64,000 nt of DNA, from positions 30,088 through 94,087 of the forward strand of contig DAIDHP010000010.1 of the NCBI GenBank assembly GCA_027459625.1. The letters are read 5' to 3'. Positions 47,087-55,260 of this stretch are shown in pieces; within the stretch, counting starts at the first letter, position 1; every line of letters begins with the position of its first letter. The translations under genes were made by a program, and so were the position numbers. This stretch comes from Chthonomonadales bacterium. GTDB taxonomy: Bacteria; Armatimonadota; Chthonomonadetes; Chthonomonadales; CAJBBX01. Under the pieces are notes generated by a model. It had not been told where the DNA came from. It saw nothing but the letters and a program-made list of their open reading frames with translations, and made no database searches.

Positions 47087-49279
47087 ATGATGCATCCGAT
47101 CAAGAAACGTAAAGCTTATGATTATCTATTCCTCGGCGTTTTGTTCCTGGCGATGCTGGGAATTTCGGGATGCGGAGGGAGCGGGGGCTCCTCCTCTACA
47201 TCCACATTCTCCGTGCGAGGTCAGATTACGGTTCCGAATACAACAAACATCGCCTCGTTGCCGAATGCTCTGGATAGCTTGCGTTCCCTGTTTATAATGA
47301 CGGTCAAAGCGCAGTCCGTCACTGGCCAAGTTGTACCGGGAGCCACGGTAAACGCTTATCTTTGGCCAAATTTCACCACCCCCATAGTCCCCTCTGTGCA
47401 GAGTGACAATAATGGCAATTATCTCTTAAACTTACCCTCCGCTGACGCCAATAAAACCATTGTGATTATTGCAACTAAACAGACACCCGGAGGGATGCTT
47501 CGCGTTTCCGTGATTCTTCCCAATCTCCCAGCCAACGGTCAAAACGGAGTCGATATGAACTCCGTCACCACACTAACCGCTGAGGAGTTAGCGTACAAGG
47601 AGCGCAATCTCGCCTCTCTATCCTCCAATGGGGTGGCGGAGGTGCAAAATCAGGTTCAAAATCTAATACAAAACGACAATCAGTTATCGCTTAACATTGG
47701 CAACTCAAACTGCCCTCTTCCCCCGAACTTCGGGGGCGGATTGCTTTCGCTTTCAAATCATAATTGGACCTCGTCGCAAATCGACGGTATCATCACTCAG
47801 CAGTCGGGTAATCTCCAAGGGTCCACGGGGGATGTCGCCACCGCCAAGGGCATAGTGCAGATGTTGCGCGATTTTGGCGGTAATTTCATGGGAATCCAAT
47901 CCAATGAACTCGACAACATGAAGAACCTGCTCTCGCAAGAGGAGACAAGCGTCCTTTCCACGGCTCAAACCCTGCAGGCGTTTACCAAGCGTCTAGCATT
48001 CCCGCTGCGCATACTGGGGCTGACAAAATCAAACCAAACATATCAAAGCCTTATCGGTCTTGCGCCTGGTGTTTATCAGGAGACCATGGATTCAAACGGC
48101 AACACCACTCTGACATTGAGCGGCCCCTCGTCTGCGGGAAATGTTTGGAAGATTCTATCCTCCTCTCCTGCGGGCTTGACGATGACCGTGCAGACACAGA
48201 ACAACATGAGTGTGTTCGCGTATGCCCTCGGCGCTGGGACAATCTCGTTCAATGTTACCAGTTCCACCGATTCAACGTTGAAATACACGGGATCCTTGGG
48301 CGTTACCGGTTGGTCAAACAGCACGCCTCCTTACCCGACCCAAGTGAGTCTGAACATCTCGTTGCAGGATAAGGATTTGCCCTCTGCTATCACGTTCACC
48401 GGCACGCTTAACGCCGCTTTCGCCGGAGTGAATGCATCCTCAAAGCCACAGTACAGCCAGATATCCTATAGCGGAAGTTTCAGTTCGCCGATAGGTTCGG
48501 CGCAGATGAATGGCTTGACGGTTGATCTCAACCCCGCTCTCCAGGGGATTTTCCAACTCAAGGACATCAAAGTGGGGAGCTATACTCTGCAGACGCAAAA
48601 TAACCCGGTGATAACTCTCTCGCTAACTAATACAGAGATCGATTTTCAATACGATAGCGTTAATGACAAATTGAATCCGGTAAGTGCGAAGATGTCCGCG
48701 TCCTTTACCACTCCCACCATTACGATGAAGACGCCTAGCTTGAATATAGTATTCCCTGCCGGAACTCAACCCGGAACGCTTTCAGGCTCGGCAACATATG
48801 TGTCCTCGACGCTCAATTTCTCCGGCTCGATCAATGGGTCCTGGACTAACACCAAGCAGGGCACATTGGCGGTAACGGGTAATTGGGTTCCGTCCGTCGG
48901 ATCGCCATTGGTCGTGGATATGTCGTTGAATTTGAACGCCAATCCTTCCGCCACTTCCGTTCTTACCTTTAACAAGTTGGCGGATGGTTCGCAGTATCTC
49001 AGCGGAAAACTAACCGCCGTGATGGGCTCCACCTCTCTGGCAAGTGCGGCGTTGCAGCTTACCCATGCCCCATCCAATTTCCAGATTATGGTGAATTGGC
49101 AACAAGGAGGGCAGGTGAGCGGGGAGATCGTGAACGCATCCAACACCAAGGTGGCGGATATCGGTCCCGCATCCTCGCTGGGAATGCCGGATTTAGGCAA
49201 CTCGATCATCATAAAGTACACCGATGGTACGTTCGAAACCGCCCAATCCATTCTGCCTACGATACCAAATGGTTTGTAA
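47087..49279 (+). CDS. Large surface lipoprotein, family member A
   Basis: 730 aa with AAAGGAG upstream. A lipobox (MLGISGCGGSGGSSS) marks a lipoprotein. A carboxypeptidase-regulatory-like beta-sandwich comes first (about 40-150: VPGATVNAYLWPNFTTPIVPSVQSDNNGNYLLNLP), then a helical part (about 190-310), then a long run of beta-strands (320-690) with many Ser, Thr and Asn. The last 35 residues, VADIGPASSLGMPDLGNSIIIKYTDGTFETAQSILP, match the end of the protein at 55261-57405 almost residue for residue. No known family recognised; the pair define a new one. The strand-rich part could be a solenoid-like surface domain. Confidence 0.85.
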   Translation: MMHPIKKRKAYDYLFLGVLFLAMLGISGCGGSGGSSSTSTFSVRGQITVPNTTNIASLPNALDSLRSLFIMTVKAQSVTGQVVPGATVNAYLWPNFTTPIVPSVQSDNNGNYLLNLPSADANKTIVIIATKQTPGGMLRVSVILPNLPANGQNGVDMNSVTTLTAEELAYKERNLASLSSNGVAEVQNQVQNLIQNDNQLSLNIGNSNCPLPPNFGGGLLSLSNHNWTSSQIDGIITQQSGNLQGSTGDVATAKGIVQMLRDFGGNFMGIQSNELDNMKNLLSQEETSVLSTAQTLQAFTKRLAFPLRILGLTKSNQTYQSLIGLAPGVYQETMDSNGNTTLTLSGPSSAGNVWKILSSSPAGLTMTVQTQNNMSVFAYALGAGTISFNVTSSTDSTLKYTGSLGVTGWSNSTPPYPTQVSLNISLQDKDLPSAITFTGTLNAAFAGVNASSKPQYSQISYSGSFSSPIGSAQMNGLTVDLNPALQGIFQLKDIKVGSYTLQTQNNPVITLSLTNTEIDFQYDSVNDKLNPVSAKMSASFTTPTITMKTPSLNIVFPAGTQPGTLSGSATYVSSTLNFSGSINGSWTNTKQGTLAVTGNWVPSVGSPLVVDMSLNLNANPSATSVLTFNKLADGSQYLSGKLTAVMGSTSLASAALQLTHAPSNFQIMVNWQQGGQVSGEIVNASNTKVADIGPASSLGMPDLGNSIIIKYTDGTFETAQSILPTIPNGL

Positions 49280-49308
49280 CATCGAATAAAGCTGTCAATT
49301 GGAAAACA

Positions 49309-49354
49309 GGTCTCTCCGTAATCGTTGCCATCGTTACGGAGAGACCGTTTTTTT
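49309..49354 (+). terminator. Rho-independent terminator
   Basis: A 13-bp perfect stem (49309-49321 with 49334-49346) and a T-run at 49348-49354, 30 bp after the lipoprotein stop. Confidence 0.92.
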
Positions 49355-49417
49355 CAACTTGCTAATCTTTGATATGATCCAGTGTCAATACATGTGGATG
49401 GAATTCTACACTATTCC

Positions 49418-51718
49418 TTACTCATTCTTCACGTAATTCACGTTGAATTCGTAAATGGATGGGGAGATTTTATCCCGTGTTTGCTCCACCAGAAGGCGTA
49501 TTTTGTTGGATGTCACTGCTGGGAATGTGTCCGTAGCCGTATCGCCCATAACTCCTCCGGCATAGGCGTCCTTCCAAACGTTATCCGACCAATACTGGAT
49601 TTTGTATTTAAGGATGCGATTGTCGAATTGATGCAAGCTAACGCGATTAAAGGTCGTACGCTTTCCAAAGTCAATCTCCAACCACTCACCAGTCGATGTT
49701 CCGTCCGCAGAGTTCCAACGCGTTGACATATCGCCATCGACGGCATATTTCGGCGCATAATCCGGACTCCATTGGCTTGACGCCGTGGCATGCTTGTTCA
49801 TGGCGAGGTTGGGGGGTATCGGAGCGTACTTCACCTCGAAGTTCGTGAAGTCGGCGTTGTTCCAACCGCTGCCGAAGCCTGCCAGTCCTGAGGAATAAGT
49901 TGAATCCGTGACATCGCAGAGTTTATGATCATCTACGTTCGCAATTACATGAGTTCCTTTGAAGCTGAGACGAAGGCGATGCCAAGTGTCCGCGGAGTAA
50001 GGGATGTCGCCGGAAGCTATGATTTTCTTGCCGGAATGCAACTCCCATTTCCCACTGACGGTTACGGTTAACCACACCGCGCTGGGGGTTTGACCATTCC
50101 ATTGCGCCTGCATGAAATGACCGATAAGCGCTACGTGTCCCGCTTTCTCGATCTTCGCATCCATACTTACATCGTAATCCTGCCAATTGACATCTCCCAT
50201 GATTGTGTAAGGGTCAAACTCTCCCATCCATTCGATGCCATGATGAGTCATGATTTGACGTAACGCGTTCCCTTTGCCGCTTGAGCGTTTTACGACTTCG
50301 AAGACACCGGATTGATCCGTGAAATATCGCGCCATGCCACCGACCGGATATGAGGAGAAGTCGTCACGGTACGGATTCGGAAGAGAGTGATCGGGAGGTA
50401 TGCGGGTGACCCCTTTATGCTGCCCGGTGGTGGTCGTCAGGGAGTAGATGCTCTGTCCGTCCGCAGTCAAAGTGAATTCGCCGTCATGAGGTTTGATGTC
50501 CGCAATGTGCTGGAACTGGCTTTCCCGATTGGTGCGCCACACATGAAGAACCTTCGCCGAAAGCCCTCCCGCGATCTGAAAGGTGAGGGTGTGCGGCGTG
50601 GTTGCAGCGGAGGTTTCCAGGACGATGCTGTAGTTGTCGCTATTCGGAGCCTTCAGGGTTACATAACTGCCAACACCATCCAGTATCGCGCATCCATCCC
50701 CCGCGAGAAATCGCCATCCAGGCTGCGCGAACTGTGTGATATGCGCAACCGCCCATACGGTTGGGGGAACCACGTAATGCCCCGACCATGGTGTATTCGC
50801 CGTCATGATGCCGGAATTAGGCGCCGGCAGGATGGAGTAATAGGAAGTGATGGGGCTCCATATCTCCGTTTTGGTGATCCTGCCCAGAATATAGTTATGA
50901 TTCACCAGTTTAACGGTGTTGAGAGCCTCCGTCCAGTCGCCGCCTTGCTGACCGCCCGTATCCTCCGAACTCCAGAGCGGGATGCCGCTTTTGCGGGCGG
51001 TTTCCGTGGTTTTGGAGTTCATGTAGTGCTCTCCGACGGCGTAAACTGCGTTGCGCAGCGCTGGGTTCTTTTCCATCACATTGATGATGCCCCAGTCGAA
51101 GTTATCCGGCGCGGAGATTTTCACGCTCCGCAACCCGTTTTCATCCAGAGTTTTACGCAATAAAATCAGCCAATCCGCATTGTAGGGCCTCTCATTCCAA
51201 CATCCGGTATAGTTGATGTCCAATCCGTAGTACTTTTTCGCTCCTTGGAGGAATTTGACAACGTAGTTCGCCATATCCTGCGAGTAATATGTTCCGCCGC
51301 CTATCCATGCCGGAGCTCCCCATGCGAGTGTGTCGAGGAGGATATTCGGATTGCGTTGTCTCGCCTCCTTCATAAGCCACCACTCGTATCCCCGGGTGCA
51401 GTTGTAGTCGTCCCGAGTGTGCATGTGGCTTGGCTCCACGCCGTCGGTGGAGTTTACGTCACCGCCGATCTCCACCTTAAGGTGCTGTATTTCGGCGCCG
51501 TAATGCGGTTTGAACAGGAAATCAAGTATTTGACTTCGCTGAGGTTCCGGGTAGTCAATTAGCAGACGCGAGGAGGCGCCCGCGCTTACCGCCCCGACAC
51601 CCTCGAAAACTCTCCCAAGGTTTTTTCCGTCCAATTGTATTGTTTGCGCATTGGAAAACATTGCAAGCGAGGCGAGGAGCGCGGAGGTGATGATGACGAA
51701 AATGGGTTTGAATTTCAT
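49418..51718 (-). CDS. GH59 beta-galactosidase (galactocerebrosidase-like) with discoidin domain
   Basis: 766 aa, signal peptide (IFVIITSALLASLAMFSNAQ). The barrel starts with GRVFEGVGAVSAGASSRLLIDYPEPQRSQILDFLFKPHYGAEIQHLKVEIGGD, the GH59 hallmark. Predicted acid/base E176 (GCWNERPYN) and nucleophile E252 (LWSSEDTGGQQGG). A lectin-like domain (about 435-635) and a C-terminal F5/8 type C carbohydrate-binding domain (about 640-765, NKHATASSQWSPDYAPKYAVDGDMSTRWNS) follow. In animals GH59 removes galactose from lipids; bacterial members probably act on beta-galactosides of plant or microbial origin. GGAG before the start. Confidence 0.92.
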   Translation of the reverse strand: MKFKPIFVIITSALLASLAMFSNAQTIQLDGKNLGRVFEGVGAVSAGASSRLLIDYPEPQRSQILDFLFKPHYGAEIQHLKVEIGGDVNSTDGVEPSHMHTRDDYNCTRGYEWWLMKEARQRNPNILLDTLAWGAPAWIGGGTYYSQDMANYVVKFLQGAKKYYGLDINYTGCWNERPYNADWLILLRKTLDENGLRSVKISAPDNFDWGIINVMEKNPALRNAVYAVGEHYMNSKTTETARKSGIPLWSSEDTGGQQGGDWTEALNTVKLVNHNYILGRITKTEIWSPITSYYSILPAPNSGIMTANTPWSGHYVVPPTVWAVAHITQFAQPGWRFLAGDGCAILDGVGSYVTLKAPNSDNYSIVLETSAATTPHTLTFQIAGGLSAKVLHVWRTNRESQFQHIADIKPHDGEFTLTADGQSIYSLTTTTGQHKGVTRIPPDHSLPNPYRDDFSSYPVGGMARYFTDQSGVFEVVKRSSGKGNALRQIMTHHGIEWMGEFDPYTIMGDVNWQDYDVSMDAKIEKAGHVALIGHFMQAQWNGQTPSAVWLTVTVSGKWELHSGKKIIASGDIPYSADTWHRLRLSFKGTHVIANVDDHKLCDVTDSTYSSGLAGFGSGWNNADFTNFEVKYAPIPPNLAMNKHATASSQWSPDYAPKYAVDGDMSTRWNSADGTSTGEWLEIDFGKRTTFNRVSLHQFDNRILKYKIQYWSDNVWKDAYAGGVMGDTATDTFPAVTSNKIRLLVEQTRDKISPSIYEFNVNYVKNE

Positions 51719-51780
51719 ATTTCCGCTCCGTTATTGCATAGGTGAGATGATGGAAACAAGATATGATAGTTTTTTAGAAA

Positions 51781-51802
51781 GGGGCAATGGTTTGATTGCC
51801 CC
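51781..51802 (-). terminator. Terminator of the oxidoreductase gene
   Basis: GGGGCAAT (51781-51788) with ATTGCCCC (51795-51802), perfect, 6-nt loop. On the minus strand it is followed by TTTCTAAAAAA. It lies between the Gfo/Idh/MocA gene and the GH59 gene. Confidence 0.65.
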
Positions 51803-51845
51803 TGAATGATGGGTTGTGGATCGGCAACCTTAAAAAACCGCTCCA

Positions 51846-52952
51846 CTACAAGGGCAGCGCTCTGGAAACGGAGGCTTGCTTCACTTCGTCTGCGGTCACC
51901 TCTCTATCCAGCTTGCTGGATTTGAACACGCACTCGGAAATAAGCATAGTATTCAAAGCAATTTCCGCCGTGGGAAGCAGTTCGCACTCCCCTCGCAATG
52001 CGGCTACCCAATGCGCTTGGGAACTATTGTACATCCCTTTGTCGCCAAGCACATTGGTCCAACGGAACGCCGCCTGCTCTAAATTCGCCGTGGAGTTCAT
52101 CTCCAGATTGCCGTAATTTCGGAAATAGCCGAATGGGGAGAGACTTACACCCGCTTTGGAACCCACCAGGGAGGAGCCTTCAAACCCTCCAAGGTTGATG
52201 GCCCAAGCCTCGATGATGTCCAATGTTATTCCGTTTTCAAAGTGAACGAACCCTAGCCCAAGCTCCTCCACATTATATTGGGATATCTCTCGTCGCTTCT
52301 GGTCCATGTCGATCTTTTGATACGTTCTGCCAACCACTCTCTTCGGGGCGGGATTGCCCAACAGGTACAGAAGCTGAGAGAGATGGTACACGCCCATGTC
52401 ATACATGGCTCCACCGTTGGAGTATTTGGGCTGTACGAAACACTCGCTGCCATAGCCGTCGACAAACGGTCGCCCTCTGCGACGGAAGCCGGTGGAGCGA
52501 GCGTGGTAAAGCTCGCCAAGTTCGCCCGCCTCTATTAGCTCCTTGGCGGCGCGTGTCTCCTTTTCGTAAAGGAATGCAAGCTGAATATGCAGCATCTTGC
52601 CCGTTTTCTTCGCCATCTCGTACATCGTCAGTGCGTCACGGTAGGTGCCGGCCATTGGTTTTTCGCAATAACAATGCCTTCCGGATTCCAGCACGGCAAC
52701 GGTTCCTGAGACATGAAGGTTATTATGAAGGCAGACATCCACGGCGTCGAGATCGTCTCGCTTGAGCATCTCCTGACCGGTGTAATAAACGTTGGGAATG
52801 CTCCAAGTTTGCGCGGTGGTATCCGCAGCCTCCTTTTTGATGTCCGCGCACGCCACCACTTGGACACCTGGGATTTTAGCGTAATTACGCAGGTGTTGCT
52901 GAGCTATCTGACCGCATCCGATCAGACCGATTCGAACAGGTTTTTCGGACAT
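51846..52952 (-). CDS. Gfo/Idh/MocA-family oxidoreductase
   Basis: 368 aa. The NAD(P)-binding fold is plain (VRIGLIGCGQIAQQHLRNYAKIPGVQVVACADI), with the catalytic-lysine motif EKPMAGTYRDALTMYE. The C-terminal domain (SNGGAMYDMGVYHLSQLLYLLGNPAPKRVVGRTY) is typical. Such enzymes oxidise or epimerise sugars and inositols. It lies between GH130 and GH59 on the same strand, so it may handle a released sugar. AAGGAG precedes the start. Confidence 0.92.
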   Translation of the reverse strand: MSEKPVRIGLIGCGQIAQQHLRNYAKIPGVQVVACADIKKEAADTTAQTWSIPNVYYTGQEMLKRDDLDAVDVCLHNNLHVSGTVAVLESGRHCYCEKPMAGTYRDALTMYEMAKKTGKMLHIQLAFLYEKETRAAKELIEAGELGELYHARSTGFRRRGRPFVDGYGSECFVQPKYSNGGAMYDMGVYHLSQLLYLLGNPAPKRVVGRTYQKIDMDQKRREISQYNVEELGLGFVHFENGITLDIIEAWAINLGGFEGSSLVGSKAGVSLSPFGYFRNYGNLEMNSTANLEQAAFRWTNVLGDKGMYNSSQAHWVAALRGECELLPTAEIALNTMLISECVFKSSKLDREVTADEVKQASVSRALPL

Positions 52953-53037
52953 ATTTCACTCCTTGTAAATAGATGTGACAGGGTACATGATTATAAAAGA
53001 ATGTTTGGATGGAGCAAATAAGGACGGAATATAGGGT

Positions 53038-53925
53038 TTACACCTCAAGGAACTCCCTGACATTCCCCTTTGCCAAGCCGATTACCGTATCCGCCCCTCC
53101 GTAATAGACCCAGAGTTCCTCCCCTATTAGAACGGCTCCGCAGGTGAAGACCACGTTGTTAACATCCCCCTCCACCTCCCAGCCTTTTTCCGCCTGAAGA
53201 ATCCATTCCGGTTGTCGTTTGATCACCTTTGAGGGATCGCGGAGATCGAGCAAGGCGATTCCAAGCCGATAACGCATGTCCTTATCCACGCCGTGATACA
53301 CCATAAGCCAGCCTTTATCGGTTTTTATCGGTTGGGCGCCGCCTCCAATCTTGGCGCTTTCCCAATTGAACTCCTGTTTCATGATGCAGACGTGGTCGGA
53401 CCAGGCATGCATGTCGTCGGAATAAGCGAGATAGATGTGCGGTTCCGGGCGATGCATCATGCACCACCTTCCGCCGATTTTTGCCGGGAATAGGGAGGCG
53501 TCCTTGTTGTTGCCGAATTCGAGATTGCTCAAAATCACGCCTTCCCGGCGCCAATGGATCATGTCCTTTGAGATCGCCAAGGCTATCTGGGTCGCACTTC
53601 CATCATAAGCGGTGTAGAGCATGTAAAATTCTTCGCCGAACTTCACCACCCTCGGGTCCTCCACGCCTTGACTCTCCTCGGAACAGGTTCCGGGTCGCAA
53701 TACCGGCTCCTCCAACCTTTGGAAATCCACCCCGTTTTCGCTCCATGCATAGCCTATGGAGGAACGATTGGGATCCCCCGGATTGTGAGCCACGGCTCGA
53801 TAGAGCAGATGAAACTTGTTGTTATCGTAAATCGCGGCGCAGTTGAGCACCGCATCCTTTTCCCATGGGATGTCCTCGCGGGGTGTCAAAACGGGCGTCT
53901 CCCCGATGCGCATCAGTTGCAGCAT
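53038..53925 (-). CDS. GH130 beta-mannoside phosphorylase-type enzyme
   Basis: 295 aa, cytoplasmic (no signal). Motifs of GH130: LYRAVA, GVEDPRVVKFGEEFYMLYTAYDG, NKDASLFPAKIGGRWCMMHRPEPHIYLAYSDD, KIGGGAQPIKTDKGWLMVYHGVD and DVNNVVFTCGAVLIGEELWVYYGGADT. The Asp in GVEDPRV is the likely proton donor. GH130 enzymes phosphorolyse or hydrolyse beta-1,4- or beta-1,2-mannosides; the short form with EDPR fits the oligosaccharide phosphorylases of subgroup 2 but this is not certain. The purine-rich ribosome site (GGAGGGAGGAG) is very strong. Probably in one operon with the oxidoreductase. Confidence 0.9.
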   Translation of the reverse strand: MLQLMRIGETPVLTPREDIPWEKDAVLNCAAIYDNNKFHLLYRAVAHNPGDPNRSSIGYAWSENGVDFQRLEEPVLRPGTCSEESQGVEDPRVVKFGEEFYMLYTAYDGSATQIALAISKDMIHWRREGVILSNLEFGNNKDASLFPAKIGGRWCMMHRPEPHIYLAYSDDMHAWSDHVCIMKQEFNWESAKIGGGAQPIKTDKGWLMVYHGVDKDMRYRLGIALLDLRDPSKVIKRQPEWILQAEKGWEVEGDVNNVVFTCGAVLIGEELWVYYGGADTVIGLAKGNVREFLEV

Positions 53926-54030
53926 GCTCTCCTCCCTCCGTAATGAATTGGGGTTCCCCGATGGTAATTGAAATTAGGATAGCATGAAATGGCGCATGAG
54001 TGAAAGAATAAAAAGGATGAGTTGGACATA

Positions 54031-55206
54031 TTACCGCATAATATGGTTGGGAAGTGCTGCGCGAAAGGAGATCATGACATCGGCGTCTCTCACTCGGTTG
54101 AAATCCAGTGATGACGCACCGAATTCAACATTCCAAGGACCACTCTGCAACCCGATTTGTTGCAGAAACGGATCCTCCCATGTCATCGCCGTCCATCTCG
54201 CGCCTTTCCAAGCGGGTTTGGTCAAACCGAGTCCGCATTGCCAATTTCTGTCGTGCGAGAGGAATCCGGTCCATTCACATCGTCCCTCATGCCAGGCGGC
54301 TCCAATATCCATCCGCCTCCATAGCTCCCTTTGGGATGTTACGGATGAATCCGACCCGGATAGGATGGGCGGAGCATGCAGAAATCCCTGAGCATCCGGT
54401 ATCAAAGTATTCGTGACGACATGAGCTTTAATCTCCTGCAGGCTCCCAAGCCATGCTTGGCTGAATAGGTTTTCAATCCAGACGCCCAAGCTAAGCGAAT
54501 TGGAGAGGGGATAGCTTACGGATGTGTCAAAACTGATGGCGTAATCACGCGCGGCGGGATCATTCAATCCGCGAGAGGTTATCAAATCAAGCGTTCCATC
54601 GAACACGCCATTTTGCATGTTTCCCGTCAGCGAGCCGTATTGCACCCTACGTAATGCCCACCAATCCACTGCAAAACTCACATGCCCTTTTTGGAGGCTG
54701 TTTCCGAAAGATGTAACATATGTCAAGCAGGTTCGCGCACCGTCCGCGCGGTTCATTGTGACTTTTGCGTCCAGTGCGGTGAGGGTTCCGTTCATCCCCG
54801 ACATGGCGTAGAGGAAAAGTTTCGCGCCCGAGGGATTCGCGTCAAACAGGGAGGAGTCCTCGGAGGAGTAGGATAATCTCCAGTTCCCCTTGGAAAGCTT
54901 CACCTCATTTACGGTGTATCCCTGAAAAAACGCCGTTCCATTGGAATACCCTTGGACAGGATATTTGCTGCGATTAAGCCAAGAGAGGGGAACCAGATTA
55001 TTCTCCCCTAACGCCAGGGTTTTGAGCGTGACGGAGAGTGTTTTAGAGGGGGTGTCGTTAAGCAACTCCTTGATTTTTTCAAGGGAGGATTGGTTGGGAG
55101 CCGTGTATAAGTCCTGAGACCGTGCGGTGTTCATCCCTGCGAAAGTGAATAAAAGAAAAAGGAAAAAACTTTGCCATCGCCAGAGATGATTTTTCGATAG
55201 GATCAT
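54031..55206 (-). CDS. Secreted barrel-like protein of unknown family
   Basis: 391 aa with a signal peptide (FFLFLLFTFAGMNTARSQ). After a helical N-terminal part (SSLEKIKELLNDTPS) the protein is made of alternating strands (GNWRLSYSSEDSS; VSFAVDWWALRRVQYG; SLGVWIENLFSQAWLG; WNVEFGASSLDFNRVRDADVMISFRAAL), the look of an outer-membrane beta-barrel. The SLGVWIENLF strand recalls TraF/PorV-like proteins. It follows lipoprotein family member B by 54 bp on the same strand, so the two may form a surface pair. No good ribosome site is seen. Function unknown. Confidence 0.6.
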   Translation of the reverse strand: MILSKNHLWRWQSFFLFLLFTFAGMNTARSQDLYTAPNQSSLEKIKELLNDTPSKTLSVTLKTLALGENNLVPLSWLNRSKYPVQGYSNGTAFFQGYTVNEVKLSKGNWRLSYSSEDSSLFDANPSGAKLFLYAMSGMNGTLTALDAKVTMNRADGARTCLTYVTSFGNSLQKGHVSFAVDWWALRRVQYGSLTGNMQNGVFDGTLDLITSRGLNDPAARDYAISFDTSVSYPLSNSLSLGVWIENLFSQAWLGSLQEIKAHVVTNTLIPDAQGFLHAPPILSGSDSSVTSQRELWRRMDIGAAWHEGRCEWTGFLSHDRNWQCGLGLTKPAWKGARWTAMTWEDPFLQQIGLQSGPWNVEFGASSLDFNRVRDADVMISFRAALPNHIMR

Positions 55207-55220
55207 GTTTCGGATATGTT

Positions 55221-55247
55221 GGCGGGAAGACTGTTCGTCTCCCCGCC
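55221..55247. repeat. Intercistronic hairpin before the barrel-like gene
   Basis: An 11-bp stem (55221-55231 with 55237-55247; one G-T wobble) around a 5-nt loop, in the 54-bp gap between lipoprotein B and the barrel-like gene. No U-tract. It could stabilise the upstream message. Confidence 0.5.
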
Positions 55248-55260
55248 ATTCAAGTTATGG

